A stretch of DNA of 43,725 nt, from contig CAMNAO010000011.1 in assembly GCA_946531435.1 (NCBI GenBank), forward strand, positions 1-43,725, in the 5' to 3' direction. A program made the position numbers and the translations under genes. This document shows positions 10,543-17,977 of the stretch, piece after piece (position 1 is the stretch's first letter; every line of letters starts with the position of its first letter). The notes under the pieces were generated by a model, which was not told where the DNA came from, did no database searches, and saw only the letters and a list, made by a program, of their open reading frames with translations. The DNA comes from an uncultured Clostridia bacterium. Its GTDB lineage: Bacteria > Bacillota > Clostridia > Oscillospirales > Oscillospiraceae.

Positions 10543-10998
10543 TCACATCGTGGAGCGACGAACGTTACCTCGATCACGAGGAGCGGGGCGGAAGGGCATG
10601 GCCGCCAGGGTGCAGCCCAGCGCGATGCCCAGAAGGGCGTGGGCCAGCGTGACCGCCTGGGCGGAGAATCCCGTCCGATCCAGGGTCAGGAGAGCCAGGA
10701 TCAGCTTATACAGGACGTCGCCGGGGATCAGCAGCACCAGGCCGGGATACATGTACTTGGCCACGGAGCCGTCCCGGAGATGGCCGATGAGCTCCGCAAA
10801 GAGGGTACCGACCAGGGCTGCCAGGAAGGTGTAGGAGAAGCGGCCCAGACTGGCCGACTCACAGAGGATCAGTACGATCCGGCTCACCATGCCGCAGATC
10901 CCGGCGAGCCAGAGTTCTTTGGGCTTGATGCCGAAGACGATGCCGAAGCCCACGGCGCAGGTGAAGGCCACCAGAACGGAGAGAAACAGATCTTTCAC
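10543..10998 (-). CDS. Threonine/serine exporter subunit, ThrE_2 (YjjB-like)
   Basis: A 151-residue membrane protein with four or five hydrophobic segments, matching the short half of the split ThrE threonine/serine exporter family (LVAFTCAVGFGIVFG start, a GDVLYKLILALL segment, late GIALGCTLAA helix). With the YjjP-like gene it would form one exporter of amino acids or small acids such as succinate. The start is GTG at 10998 with GGAGGTG 5 nt before it; its GTGA overlaps the stop of the upstream subunit, so the two are translationally coupled. The last 15 residues are basic and non-conserved in look. Confidence 0.85.
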   Translation of the reverse strand: MKDLFLSVLVAFTCAVGFGIVFGIKPKELWLAGICGMVSRIVLILCESASLGRFSYTFLAALVGTLFAELIGHLRDGSVAKYMYPGLVLLIPGDVLYKLILALLTLDRTGFSAQAVTLAHALLGIALGCTLAAMPFRPAPRDRGNVRRSTM

Positions 10999-11768
10999 AG
11001 GGCACCTCCCAACAGAACGACGGCCAGAGAGAAGCCGGCCGCCACGGCCATGGTCTCCAAAAACGCGGTCATGAACAGAAGCCCGCCGCTGAGCACCCGC
11101 CCGTTCATCAGCTCCCGGCAGGCGTTGATGAGGGGGATGCCGGGGATGAGGCCGATGCTGGTGATCACCATGAGCAGGGCGGGCTCGTGATGGAGGCCCA
11201 GCCGGGAGGCGAGAAGCAGGAAAAGTCCCGCAAGAAAGGCGCTGAGGGCGCAGAGGAAAAAGCGGTTCCAGTTGGTCTTCTCCTCCAGAAGCATCTGGGT
11301 CCCCATGGCAAGGCCGATGCCAAGGACCACCAGCACGCCGCCCACAAGACCGCCGCCGATGAAATAGTTCAGGGAGGCCAGGGCGATCATCATGCCGACC
11401 ACGGTCATCGCCCTGGGATAGGTGGGCTTTTGTGAGACGGTTTCCAATCGGGCGGCCAGCTCCAGGGGCGGAACGGGGGACTTCTCCAGCTCCGCCATGA
11501 GGCGGTTCAGTTGGGTCAGCTCCTCCATATTCACCCGGATGTCGCCGACGCTGCGGTGGCGGACCAGGGTCTCCCCCTCGTCATCCTGGGCGGTGATCAG
11601 CAGGGTGTGGGGCAGGATGAAGACGCTTCCCTCCTTCACCTCATAGGTCCGCATAAGGCGGCCGATGAGCTCATCCACCCGCCAGATCTCGCCGCCGGAG
11701 ATCAGTACCCGCTCGCCGAAGCGGACGGAAAAATCCAGCACTGCCGCAAGTTCCTTCTTGCCTTGCAA
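10995..11768 (-). CDS. Threonine/serine exporter subunit, ThrE_1 (YjjP-like)
   Basis: The larger half of the split exporter, 257 residues. The N-terminal 115 residues are cytosolic and carry the family block FGERVLISGGEIWRVDELI; five hydrophobic helices follow from about residue 125, ending in AGFSLAVVLLGGAL. I chose the TTG at 11768 because AAGGAG lies 7 nt upstream and an upstream in-frame GTG (11843) has no ribosome site. It overlaps the following small subunit by 4 nt. A TATAAT box occurs on the minus strand near 11815-11820 but its -35 is weak. Confidence 0.85.
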   Translation of the reverse strand: MQGKKELAAVLDFSVRFGERVLISGGEIWRVDELIGRLMRTYEVKEGSVFILPHTLLITAQDDEGETLVRHRSVGDIRVNMEELTQLNRLMAELEKSPVPPLELAARLETVSQKPTYPRAMTVVGMMIALASLNYFIGGGLVGGVLVVLGIGLAMGTQMLLEEKTNWNRFFLCALSAFLAGLFLLLASRLGLHHEPALLMVITSIGLIPGIPLINACRELMNGRVLSGGLLFMTAFLETMAVAAGFSLAVVLLGGAL

Positions 11769-11814
11769 ACGATCAACTCCTTTCCTGCCATCTTTTGTGC
11801 GAAATAATACAAGC

Positions 11815-11820
11815 ATTATA
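11815..11820 (-). promoter_or_regulatory. Probable -10 box for the ThrE pair
   Basis: A perfect TATAAT on the minus strand about 47 bp upstream of the TTG start. No good -35 box is seen at the right distance, so this is tentative. Confidence 0.4.
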
Positions 11821-11885
11821 ACGCAATTTTTCTCTTTCTGCACGGGGAAAATCGAAAAAAGAGAAAAGGGAGGAGGCCCTTTTCG

Positions 11886-11914
11886 TTGACGGAGCTGCTG
11901 ACCTGTGCTAAAAT
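11886..11914 (+). promoter_or_regulatory. Promoter of the beta-helix/VanZ genes
   Basis: TTGACG (11886-11891), a 17-bp spacer and TAAAAT (11909-11914). The promoter position sets the downstream ATG at 11970 as the start rather than an earlier in-frame codon at 11886. Confidence 0.75.
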
Positions 11915-11969
11915 GCAGGGCGTGGCGGGGCTTTCCTCCGCCAAACCCTTGAGAAAAGAGGCGTCATCG

Positions 11970-12629
11970 ATGGTAACGATCCAAGAGCTTTTTGATTTGG
12001 AACACAGTCTGGCGGGGGAGTACCTCAGCCGATTCACCTATCCCTGGGAGGCTCTCTCCGGCATCAAGAACCTGATCCTGGAGCTGGGGCCTACGCTGAA
12101 TCCCGAGGAGTATGAAGAGGTCTCGGAGCATGTCTGGGTCCATAAGACCGCCACGGTCTTCCCCTCCGCCTACCTGGGGGCGCCCTGCATCGTCGGTCCC
12201 CGTACCGAGGTCCGCCATTGCGCCTTCATCCGGGGCTCCGCTCTGGTGGGGGCAGACTGCGTGGTGGGCAACTCTGTGGAGCTGAAGAACGTGATCCTCT
12301 TCGACCACGTCCAGACCCCTCATTATAATTATGTAGGGGACTCCATCCTGGGTTATTATTCCCACATGGGCGCGGGCTCCATCACCTCCAATGTGAAGAG
12401 CGATAAGACCCTGGTGGTTGTCCACAGTCCCGAGGAGGCCGTGGAGACCGGCCTTAAAAAGTTCGGCGCCATGCTGGGGGACCATGTGGAGGTGGGCTGC
12501 AACTCCGTCCTGAACCCCGGCACCGTCATCGGGCGCAATAGCCGCGTCTACCCCACCAGCTGCGTCCGGGGCTATGTGCCCGCGAACTGCATCCACAAGA
12601 ACTCCGGCGCCATCGTCGCCCAGCGCTGA
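11970..12629 (+). CDS. Left-handed beta-helix (hexapeptide) acyltransferase-like protein
   Basis: A 219-residue cytosolic protein with the hexapeptide-repeat fold. After a 55-residue helical start, stacked repeats run from about residue 60 to the end (for example APCIVGPRTEVRHCAFIRG, GSALVGADCVVGNSVELKN, GHVEVG-like and PGTVIGRNSRVYP turns). The layout resembles the C-terminal half of GlmU-type and UDP-sugar N-acetyltransferase proteins; the usual N-terminal nucleotidyltransferase domain is absent. The HYNYVGDSILGYYSHMGAG segment matches the acetyl-CoA and acceptor site region of GlmU. The acceptor is unknown. Start ATG 11970 has AGAGG 8 nt before it. The VanZ gene starts 1 nt after its stop. 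Confidence 0.8.
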   Translation: MVTIQELFDLEHSLAGEYLSRFTYPWEALSGIKNLILELGPTLNPEEYEEVSEHVWVHKTATVFPSAYLGAPCIVGPRTEVRHCAFIRGSALVGADCVVGNSVELKNVILFDHVQTPHYNYVGDSILGYYSHMGAGSITSNVKSDKTLVVVHSPEEAVETGLKKFGAMLGDHVEVGCNSVLNPGTVIGRNSRVYPTSCVRGYVPANCIHKNSGAIVAQR

Positions 12630-12630
12630 C

Positions 12631-13134
12631 ATGACCTTTTTCCGAAAAAACGGCGGCCTTCTTCTCAGCGCCCTTCTGGTGCTGGGCCTTATGGTGATGA
12701 TCTTCTGCTTTTCCGCCCAGGATGGGGAGGAGTCCGGCAGGACCAGCGGCGTCCTCACCAATCTGGTGCTGCACCTGATGCGGCCGGACTATGACAGCCT
12801 TTCACCCGGGGAGCAGCAGGAGGTCTTTGAACGCTTCAGCTTTGCGGTGCGTAAGCTGGGCCACTTTACCGAATATGCGCTTCTGGGCTGCGCCCTGGGC
12901 TGGCACCTTACGGAGATCCATAAACGCCGCCCCTTCCGCCGCCCCCGGCTGTGGGCCTGGGCTGTTGCCGCCCTCTATGCCATGAGCGATGAGTTCCACC
13001 AGAGCTTTGTGGGCGGCCGTGGCCCCTCCTTCCGGGATGTGGGCATCGACAGCCTGGGCGCCGCCGCGGGCGTTCTGTGCTTCCTGCTGCTTATGTGGAT
13101 TATTCTAAAAGTGCGAAACAGAAAGAACAATTAG
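12631..13134 (+). CDS. VanZ family membrane protein
   Basis: A 167-residue membrane protein with about four hydrophobic segments and the VanZ family signatures: FSAQDGEESG after the first helix, KLGHFTEYALLG, and DEFHQSFVGGRGPSFRDVGIDS-type region split over the third helix. VanZ gives low-level teicoplanin resistance in enterococci, but most homologues have no known task in the envelope. It starts 1 nt after the stop of the hexapeptide protein and shares its promoter. Confidence 0.88.
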   Translation: MTFFRKNGGLLLSALLVLGLMVMIFCFSAQDGEESGRTSGVLTNLVLHLMRPDYDSLSPGEQQEVFERFSFAVRKLGHFTEYALLGCALGWHLTEIHKRRPFRRPRLWAWAVAALYAMSDEFHQSFVGGRGPSFRDVGIDSLGAAAGVLCFLLLMWIILKVRNRKNN

Positions 13135-13146
13135 CGATTCTTGAGG

Positions 13147-13180
13147 AGGTCCCTCTCCGGCGAAGGCCGGGGAGGGACCT
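13147..13180 (+). terminator. Terminator after the VanZ gene
   Basis: A 15-bp stem (AGGTCCCTCTCCGGC with its partner, one G-T pair) with a GAAG loop, followed by TTACTTATCTT. Confidence 0.75.
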
Positions 13181-13206
13181 TACTTATCTTCTATACAGAT
13201 GCGCCC

Positions 13207-13241
13207 TTGCGTGACGGGAAGCAAATGGGGTATACTATAAT
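13207..13241 (+). promoter_or_regulatory. Promoter of the Y-family polymerase genes
   Basis: TTGCGT (13207-13212) with TATACT at 18 bp (13231-13236); a perfect TATAAT overlaps it at 13236-13241. No LexA-type GAAC-N4-GTTC box was seen between here and the start. Confidence 0.55.
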
Positions 13242-13268
13242 CAATACCACCGAAGGGAGGGGACCCGC

Positions 13269-14774
13269 TTGGAGGAAAAGACCTATATTGCCATTGATCT
13301 GAAGTCCTTTTACGCCTCGGTGGAGTGCGTGGAGCGGAATCTGGATCCCCTGAACGCCTTCCTGGTGGTGGCGGACCGGAGCCGCACGGAAAAGACCATC
13401 TGCCTCGCGGTGTCCCCGGCGCTGAAGGCCTACGGCATCGCGGGACGGGCCCGGCTCTTTGAGGTGGTGGAAGCGGTGGAGAAGCTGAACGCCCTCCGCC
13501 GGCAGAAGGCCCCGGGGAAGGAGTTTACCGGCAAATGCCAGGATGCGCTGGATCTGGCGGAGGACCCCTCGCTGGAGCTGGATTTCATCGCGGCGACGCC
13601 CCGCATGGCCCTCTATATGGAGTACAGCACCCGGGTCTACAGCATCTATATGAAATATGTGGCGCCGGAGGATATCCACGTCTATTCGGTGGATGAGGTC
13701 TTTATGGATGTCACCCGCTATCTCAAAACCTACGGCTGTACGGCCCATGATTTCGCCCGGCGGATCATCAACGACGTCCTGCGGGAGACGGGGATCACCG
13801 CCACCGCGGGCATCGGACCCAACCTCTATCTTTGCAAGGTCGCCATGGATATTGAGGCCAAGCATGTGCCGGAGGACGCGGACGGGGTCCGGGTGGCGGA
13901 GCTTACCGAGCGAAGCTACCGGGAGAAGCTGTGGAGCCACCGGCCTTTGACAGATTTCTGGCGGGTGGGCCGGGGCATCGCCCGCAGGCTGGAGGCCAAC
14001 GGCCTCTATACCATGGGGGACGTGGCCCGCTGCTCCCTGGGCGGGGACAATGAATTCCACAACGAAGCCCTGCTCTATCGCCTTTTCGGGGTGAACGCGG
14101 AACTGCTCATCGATCACGCCTGGGGCTGGGAGCCCTGCACCATCGGGGATATCCGGGCCTACAAGCCCCGGTCCAAGAGCCTCAGCGTTGGCCAGGTGCT
14201 GTCCCGCCCCTACAAGGCGGAGGAGGCCAGGGTGGTTCTGCGGGAGATGGCGGAGGGCCTGGCCCTGGACATGGTGGAGAAGGGCCTCAACACGGATCAG
14301 CTGGTGCTGACGGTGTGCTATGATATCGAGAGCGCCACGCCGGATTATACGGGGCCTGTGGTGACGGACTACTATGGGCGCAGGACTCCCAAGGAGAGCC
14401 GGGGCACCAGGAATCTGGAACGAAAGACCGCCTCCACCCGGCTTGTGGCCGACGGCGCCGTGGCTCTTTATGACAGCATTGTTGATCCGAAGCTTCTGGT
14501 GCGGCGCATGTTCATCGCCGCGGGCCATCTGACGGAGGAGGCCGCCCCCGGGGAGGAATCCATGGAACAACTGGATCTCTTCTCTGATTTTGGGGAGGCC
14601 GCTCTGGAGAAGCAGCGGGAGGAGGAGCGGCTGGAGCGGGAGAAGCGCCGGCAGGAGGCCATGCTTAAGATCAAGAATAAGTACGGCAAGAACGCCATCC
14701 TCTACGGCACCAGCTTTGAGGAGGGAGCCACGGGCCGGGAGCGGAACCGGCAGATCGGGGGGCACCGGGCATGA
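13269..14774 (+). CDS. Y-family DNA polymerase (UmuC/DinB-like)
   Basis: A 501-residue translesion polymerase that copies past damaged bases. Motif I is IAIDLKSFYASVEC (Asp10) and motif III is YSVDEVFMDVT (Asp142, Glu143), together the metal-binding triad; the fingers and palm are followed by the thumb (GIGPNLYLCKVAMDIEAK) and little-finger regions. QLDLF near residue 433 is a beta-clamp binding motif. The basic, helical tail ends in a conserved KNKYGKNAILYGTSF block typical of the Firmicutes UvrX/YqjW group. TTG at 13269 is the start, with GGGAGGGG 7 nt upstream. It overlaps the YolD gene by 4 nt (ATGA). Confidence 0.93.
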   Translation: MEEKTYIAIDLKSFYASVECVERNLDPLNAFLVVADRSRTEKTICLAVSPALKAYGIAGRARLFEVVEAVEKLNALRRQKAPGKEFTGKCQDALDLAEDPSLELDFIAATPRMALYMEYSTRVYSIYMKYVAPEDIHVYSVDEVFMDVTRYLKTYGCTAHDFARRIINDVLRETGITATAGIGPNLYLCKVAMDIEAKHVPEDADGVRVAELTERSYREKLWSHRPLTDFWRVGRGIARRLEANGLYTMGDVARCSLGGDNEFHNEALLYRLFGVNAELLIDHAWGWEPCTIGDIRAYKPRSKSLSVGQVLSRPYKAEEARVVLREMAEGLALDMVEKGLNTDQLVLTVCYDIESATPDYTGPVVTDYYGRRTPKESRGTRNLERKTASTRLVADGAVALYDSIVDPKLLVRRMFIAAGHLTEEAAPGEESMEQLDLFSDFGEAALEKQREEERLEREKRRQEAMLKIKNKYGKNAILYGTSFEEGATGRERNRQIGGHRA

Positions 14775-15205
14775 ACGGACGGAATGCGGAGGCGTACCGG
14801 GACATCATCGAGAGAGAACACCCCACTTCCCTTGTCCACCCCCGGATGCCCATGGAGCAGCGCGCGGCCCAGTTTTCTCCCTTTGCCGCCCTCACGGGAT
14901 ATGAGGACATGGTGGAGGAGACGGCCCGGCTGACACAGCCCCGAAGGGAGCTGGATGAAAACGAGTTGGAGCGGCTGGATCAGCGTCTCCGGCTTCTCAG
15001 GGAGCATTTGGGGGAGCATCCGGTGGTGCGGGTACTCTACTTCGCGGCGGATGCGCGGAAGCAGGGCGGCTCCTATGAGGCCGTCTCCGGGGAGCTTCTC
15101 CGCCTGGAGGAGTATCCCGGGGCCCTGGTGCTGCGGGGCGGCCTGCGGATCAGCATTGAGGATCTCTACGCCCTGGAGGGGGAGATCTTTGAGGGAAAGG
15201 AATAG
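14771..15205 (+). CDS. YolD-like protein
   Basis: A 144-residue protein of the YolD family. The core signature MPMEQRAAQFSPFAALTGYED is at residues 27-47, followed by helices with charged residues and a short C-terminal beta domain. YolD-like genes are a regular partner of UvrX-type Y-family polymerases on phages, plasmids and chromosomes of Firmicutes and are thought to play the UmuD-like accessory part; here the ATGA overlap with the polymerase gene supports a working pair. Confidence 0.9.
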   Translation: MNGRNAEAYRDIIEREHPTSLVHPRMPMEQRAAQFSPFAALTGYEDMVEETARLTQPRRELDENELERLDQRLRLLREHLGEHPVVRVLYFAADARKQGGSYEAVSGELLRLEEYPGALVLRGGLRISIEDLYALEGEIFEGKE

Positions 15206-15215
15206 GGGGAACCGA

Positions 15216-15239
15216 CGGCGCCGGGAGCTCCCGGCGCCG
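15216..15239. terminator. Perfect palindrome between yolD and spoVAC
   Basis: A 24-bp perfect palindrome of CGGCGCCGGG around AGCT, located between converging genes. T-rich sequence follows only at a distance on the plus strand, so the terminator role is likely but not certain. Confidence 0.55.
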
Positions 15240-15259
15240 CCTCTGCCCTTATTCCTTTT

Positions 15260-15703
15260 TTACTTTACCCCGAATAGGAGAAGCAGCAGTCCATACACCA
15301 CGCTGGCGGCGGTGCCGTAGACGATCACCGGGCCCGCCACGGTGAACATCTTGGCGGCGGTGCCGGTGATGAGTCCCTCGGTGCGGAACTCCAGGGCCGG
15401 GGAGACCACGGAATTGGCATAGCCCGTGATGGGCACCAGGGTACCGGCCCCGGCGAACTTCGCGATTTTGTCATAAACCCCGAGGCCCGTCAATACCGCG
15501 CCCAGGAGCACAAGGCTGATGGAGACGGCGGCGGAGGCAGTTTCCTCCTCCATCCCAAGGGAAAGAAAGCCGTCCTTCATTCCCTGACCCAGGCAGCAGA
15601 TCAGTCCGCCCACCAGCCACGCCCTCACGCAGTCCTTCAAAAGGGGCGACCGGGGCGACCGGTCCTTCACCAGCTTGGCATACTCCCGGTTTGTCATCTT
15701 CAT
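15260..15703 (-). CDS. spoVAC: Stage V sporulation protein AC
   Basis: A 147-residue inner-membrane protein of the spore. SpoVAC is a channel component that lets dipicolinic acid in during sporulation and out at germination. Family motifs are the MTNREYAKLVKDRSPRSP start, WLVGGLICCLGQ, LTGLGVYDKIAKFAGAG and the VPITGYANSVVSPALE block. ATG 15703 has GGAGG 9 nt upstream. The usual spoVAD and spoVAE partners are absent on both sides; downstream lies a converging gene. A sigma-G-like promoter can be drawn at 15732-15760. Confidence 0.93.
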   Translation of the reverse strand: MKMTNREYAKLVKDRSPRSPLLKDCVRAWLVGGLICCLGQGMKDGFLSLGMEEETASAAVSISLVLLGAVLTGLGVYDKIAKFAGAGTLVPITGYANSVVSPALEFRTEGLITGTAAKMFTVAGPVIVYGTAASVVYGLLLLLFGVK

Positions 15704-15731
15704 GGCGTGTTCCTCCGTCTTTTGTTGTCCG

Positions 15732-15760
15732 TAGCGTTTCCCAAAGGGATGCCGCTATTC
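15732..15760 (-). promoter_or_regulatory. Possible sigma-G promoter of spoVAC
   Basis: On the minus strand GAATA (15756-15760) fits the sigma-G -35 and AACGCTA (15732-15738) matches five of seven -10 positions, with a 17-bp spacer. The match is moderate. Confidence 0.3.
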
Positions 15761-15770
15761 CCGGAAAACA

Positions 15771-15799
15771 TTGACATTTGCAAATCCTTGGGGTATAGT
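15771..15799 (+). promoter_or_regulatory. Promoter of the XRE-rhomboid operon with palindromic operator
   Basis: TTGACA (15771-15776), a 17-bp spacer and TATAGT (15794-15799). A perfect palindrome ATTTGCAAAT (15776-15785) starts at the last base of the -35 box, an ideal spot for repression, probably by the XRE protein encoded just downstream. Confidence 0.7.
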
Positions 15800-15825
15800 C
15801 ACAAAAAACAGAAGGAGGGGGAAGC

Positions 15826-16236
15826 ATGGGAAGGCAAAAGAAGCCTGACGGTCTGCCTTCGCGTGTGCGGGGGCTGAGAAAAGCCCTGGGACTCACCCAG
15901 CGTCAGTTTGGGGAACGGCTGGGGGTCAACCGGAGCACCATCGCCAACCTGGAGTTGGGCCGCAGCATCCCCCGGATCCCGCTCCTTCGGCTGATGTGTG
16001 AGATGTTCGGCGTTTCGGAGGACTGGCTTCTCCGGGGGGAGGGGACGATGCTCCTTCAAAAGGGCGCCTATTACTTCCGCGCTCTGGAGCGGGACTATGC
16101 GCTTTCGGAGGAGGATCGGAGGCTGATCCTGCGTTATCTGGCGATGCCGGCGGAGGAGAGGCGCGGGGTTTTACAGGGAATGAAAGCCCTGTCTAAGCTT
16201 GCGGAGGAAAAGGAGAAGCACGATGAGAAAAGCTAA
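15826..16236 (+). CDS. XRE family transcription regulator
   Basis: A 136-residue DNA-binding protein. Residues 10-70 are a Cro/CI helix-turn-helix (LRKALGLTQRQFGERLGVNRSTIANLELGR, then FGVSEDWLLRGEG). The rest is a charged helical tail (EEDRRLILRYLAMPAEERRGV) that probably dimerises. GGAGGGGG stands 4 nt before ATG 15826. The short palindrome between the promoter boxes suggests autorepression (inference). The stop overlaps the rhomboid gene by 14 nt, so the protease may be under its control. Confidence 0.87.
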   Translation: MGRQKKPDGLPSRVRGLRKALGLTQRQFGERLGVNRSTIANLELGRSIPRIPLLRLMCEMFGVSEDWLLRGEGTMLLQKGAYYFRALERDYALSEEDRRLILRYLAMPAEERRGVLQGMKALSKLAEEKEKHDEKS

Positions 16237-16795
16237 GCTGGTGATTCAGTTTGATTCCCCGGTGATTCTGAGCTTTACGGCCCTCAGCCTCCTGGCTCTG
16301 GTGCTGGACTGGCTGACGGGCGGCTGGACCACCACCCATCTTTTTTCGATCTACCGGGGTTCCCTTCGGGACCCTCTGTTCTATGTCCGCCTCTTTGGAC
16401 ATGTCCTTGGCCATTCCGGCTTCAGCCACCTCATCGGGAATCTAAGCATGCTGCTCGTCATCGGTCCTGCCTGTGAGAAGCAGGTGGGGGCGCGGAATCT
16501 TGTGCTGGCCATGGCGGTGACGGCCCTTGTCAGCGGCCTTTTCCATCTGATCCTCTCTCCCGGGACCATGCTCCTGGGCGCCAGCGGCGTGGTGTATATG
16601 CTGATCTTCCTCTCCGCCGCCGGGAACGCCTCCCGGGGGGAGATCCCGCTGACCCTGATCCTGGTGGGGGTCCTCTATATCGGACGGGAGCTTTACGGCC
16701 TTTTGAGGCTGGATGATGTGAGCCAGCTTACCCACATCGTCGGCGCCTTCTGCGGCGTCTTCTGCGGAAGAATGCTGCTTAGAAGGGGCAATTGA
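16223..16795 (+). CDS. Rhomboid family intramembrane serine protease
   Basis: A 190-residue membrane protein with about six hydrophobic segments. Rhomboids cut other membrane proteins inside the bilayer. The catalytic dyad is visible: Ser121 in LLGASGVVYM and His171 in LTHIVGAFCG, with the HLIGN motif (His69, Asn73) on the second helix. ATG 16223 (MRKAKLV) was chosen for its AAGGAG site; it overlaps the XRE gene by 14 nt. Substrates are unknown. Confidence 0.88.
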   Translation: MRKAKLVIQFDSPVILSFTALSLLALVLDWLTGGWTTTHLFSIYRGSLRDPLFYVRLFGHVLGHSGFSHLIGNLSMLLVIGPACEKQVGARNLVLAMAVTALVSGLFHLILSPGTMLLGASGVVYMLIFLSAAGNASRGEIPLTLILVGVLYIGRELYGLLRLDDVSQLTHIVGAFCGVFCGRMLLRRGN

Positions 16796-16806
16796 AGACC
16801 CAACAG

Positions 16807-16846
16807 AAAAGGTGCCCACCGCAGGCCTGCGGTGGGCACCTTTTTT
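16807..16846. terminator. Bidirectional terminator between the rhomboid and threonine aldolase genes
   Basis: A perfect 38-bp palindrome whose ends are AAAA and TTTT, followed on the plus strand by further T residues and mirrored on the minus strand. It ends both converging genes. Confidence 0.92.
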
Positions 16847-16853
16847 CTGCTGT

Positions 16854-17879
16854 TTACATCAGAGAGAGCAGACGATCCACCATCTCGGGGGTGGTGGCCC
16901 AGGAGGTGGCGAAGCGTACCACCGTGTGCCCCTCGTCAAAGGGCTCCCACACGCTGTAGCTGACCTTATGCCGAAGACGCTCCAGGGTTTCCTTGGGAAG
17001 GATCACAAACTGCTGATTGGTGGGGGATTCCAGGAAGAAGCGGCAGCCCCTTTCCTGCAGCCCATCCTTCAGCTTTTCCGCCATTTCGATGGCGTGGCGG
17101 GCGATGGAGAGATAGAGATCCTCCGTAAAGAGGGTATCAAACTGGATCCCGATGACCCGTCCCTTGGCAAGAAGGGCGCCGTGCTGCTTCACCTGGGCAA
17201 CGAAGTGGGGCGGTTGATTGCCGGCGGTATAGACCACCGCCTCCCCCAAAAGGGCGCCCACCTTGGTGCCGCCGATGGTAAAGATATCCACGGTCTTTGC
17301 CAGGAAGGGAAGATCATAGTCACAGGCGGGGGAGGCCAGCCCGTAGCCCAGCCGCGCCCCGTCCAGGAAGAGGGGAAGCTCATATTCCCGGCAGACCGCC
17401 TTGATGGCCAAAAGCTCATCCCGGGAGTACAGGGTGCCGTATTCCGTGGGACAGGTGATATACACGAGACCGGGAAAGACCATATGCTCCCGGTTGTCGT
17501 CCTCCCAGAAGCGGCGCAGAAGCTCCCGCAGCTCCCCGGCGTCCATCTTCCCCAGGTGATGGGGAAGCGGAAGGACCTTGTGGCCGCTGAACTCCACGGC
17601 GCCCGCCTCATGGCAGTTGATGTGACCGGTCTCCACGCTGACGACGCCCTCATAGGGGCGCAGGGCGGTGTCAATGACGATCTGATTGGCCTGGGTGCCC
17701 CCGGCCAGAAAGGTGATCTGCGCACCGGGGCATCCGGCGGCGGCCCGGATCTTCTCAATGGCGCTCCGGGTGAATTCGTCGGTGCCGTAGCCCGAGGTCT
17801 GGATGCGGTTGGTCTCCATGAGCCTTTCCAGGATCTTCTCGTGGGCGCCCTCGGTATAGTCGCTGTCAAATCGCAGCAT
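16854..17879 (-). CDS. ltaE: Low-specificity L-threonine aldolase
   Basis: PLP enzyme splitting L-threonine and L-allo-threonine into glycine and acetaldehyde. The 341-residue length is normal. Family features are LRFDSDYTEGAHEKILE, the GGTQANQIV cofactor phosphate region, the LDGARLGYG block with the cofactor Asp, and the Schiff-base Lys in TIGGTKVGALLGEA. ATG 17879 follows GGAGGGGG; the ORF extends to 17942 only across the promoter. It lies 98 bp downstream of a sodium symporter gene on the same strand but has its own promoter. Confidence 0.93.
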   Translation of the reverse strand: MLRFDSDYTEGAHEKILERLMETNRIQTSGYGTDEFTRSAIEKIRAAAGCPGAQITFLAGGTQANQIVIDTALRPYEGVVSVETGHINCHEAGAVEFSGHKVLPLPHHLGKMDAGELRELLRRFWEDDNREHMVFPGLVYITCPTEYGTLYSRDELLAIKAVCREYELPLFLDGARLGYGLASPACDYDLPFLAKTVDIFTIGGTKVGALLGEAVVYTAGNQPPHFVAQVKQHGALLAKGRVIGIQFDTLFTEDLYLSIARHAIEMAEKLKDGLQERGCRFFLESPTNQQFVILPKETLERLRHKVSYSVWEPFDEGHTVVRFATSWATTPEMVDRLLSLM

Positions 17880-17913
17880 GGTTTCTCTCCCCCTCCCTGA
17901 ATATCCTGCCCTC

Positions 17914-17942
17914 ACTATACCGTGTTCCGGAGGAAATTGCAA
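17914..17942 (-). promoter_or_regulatory. Promoter of ltaE
   Basis: Minus strand TTGCAA (17937-17942), 17-bp spacer, TATAGT (17914-17919). Confidence 0.7.
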
Positions 17943-17977
17943 CTGCGGGCAGCAAGGGGCGGAAGGTGCGCGCTGCC

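Noticed and set aside
13191..14765. 524-codon open frame opposite the Y-family polymerase
   Set aside because: The polymerase strand shows all catalytic motifs; the other is a shadow.
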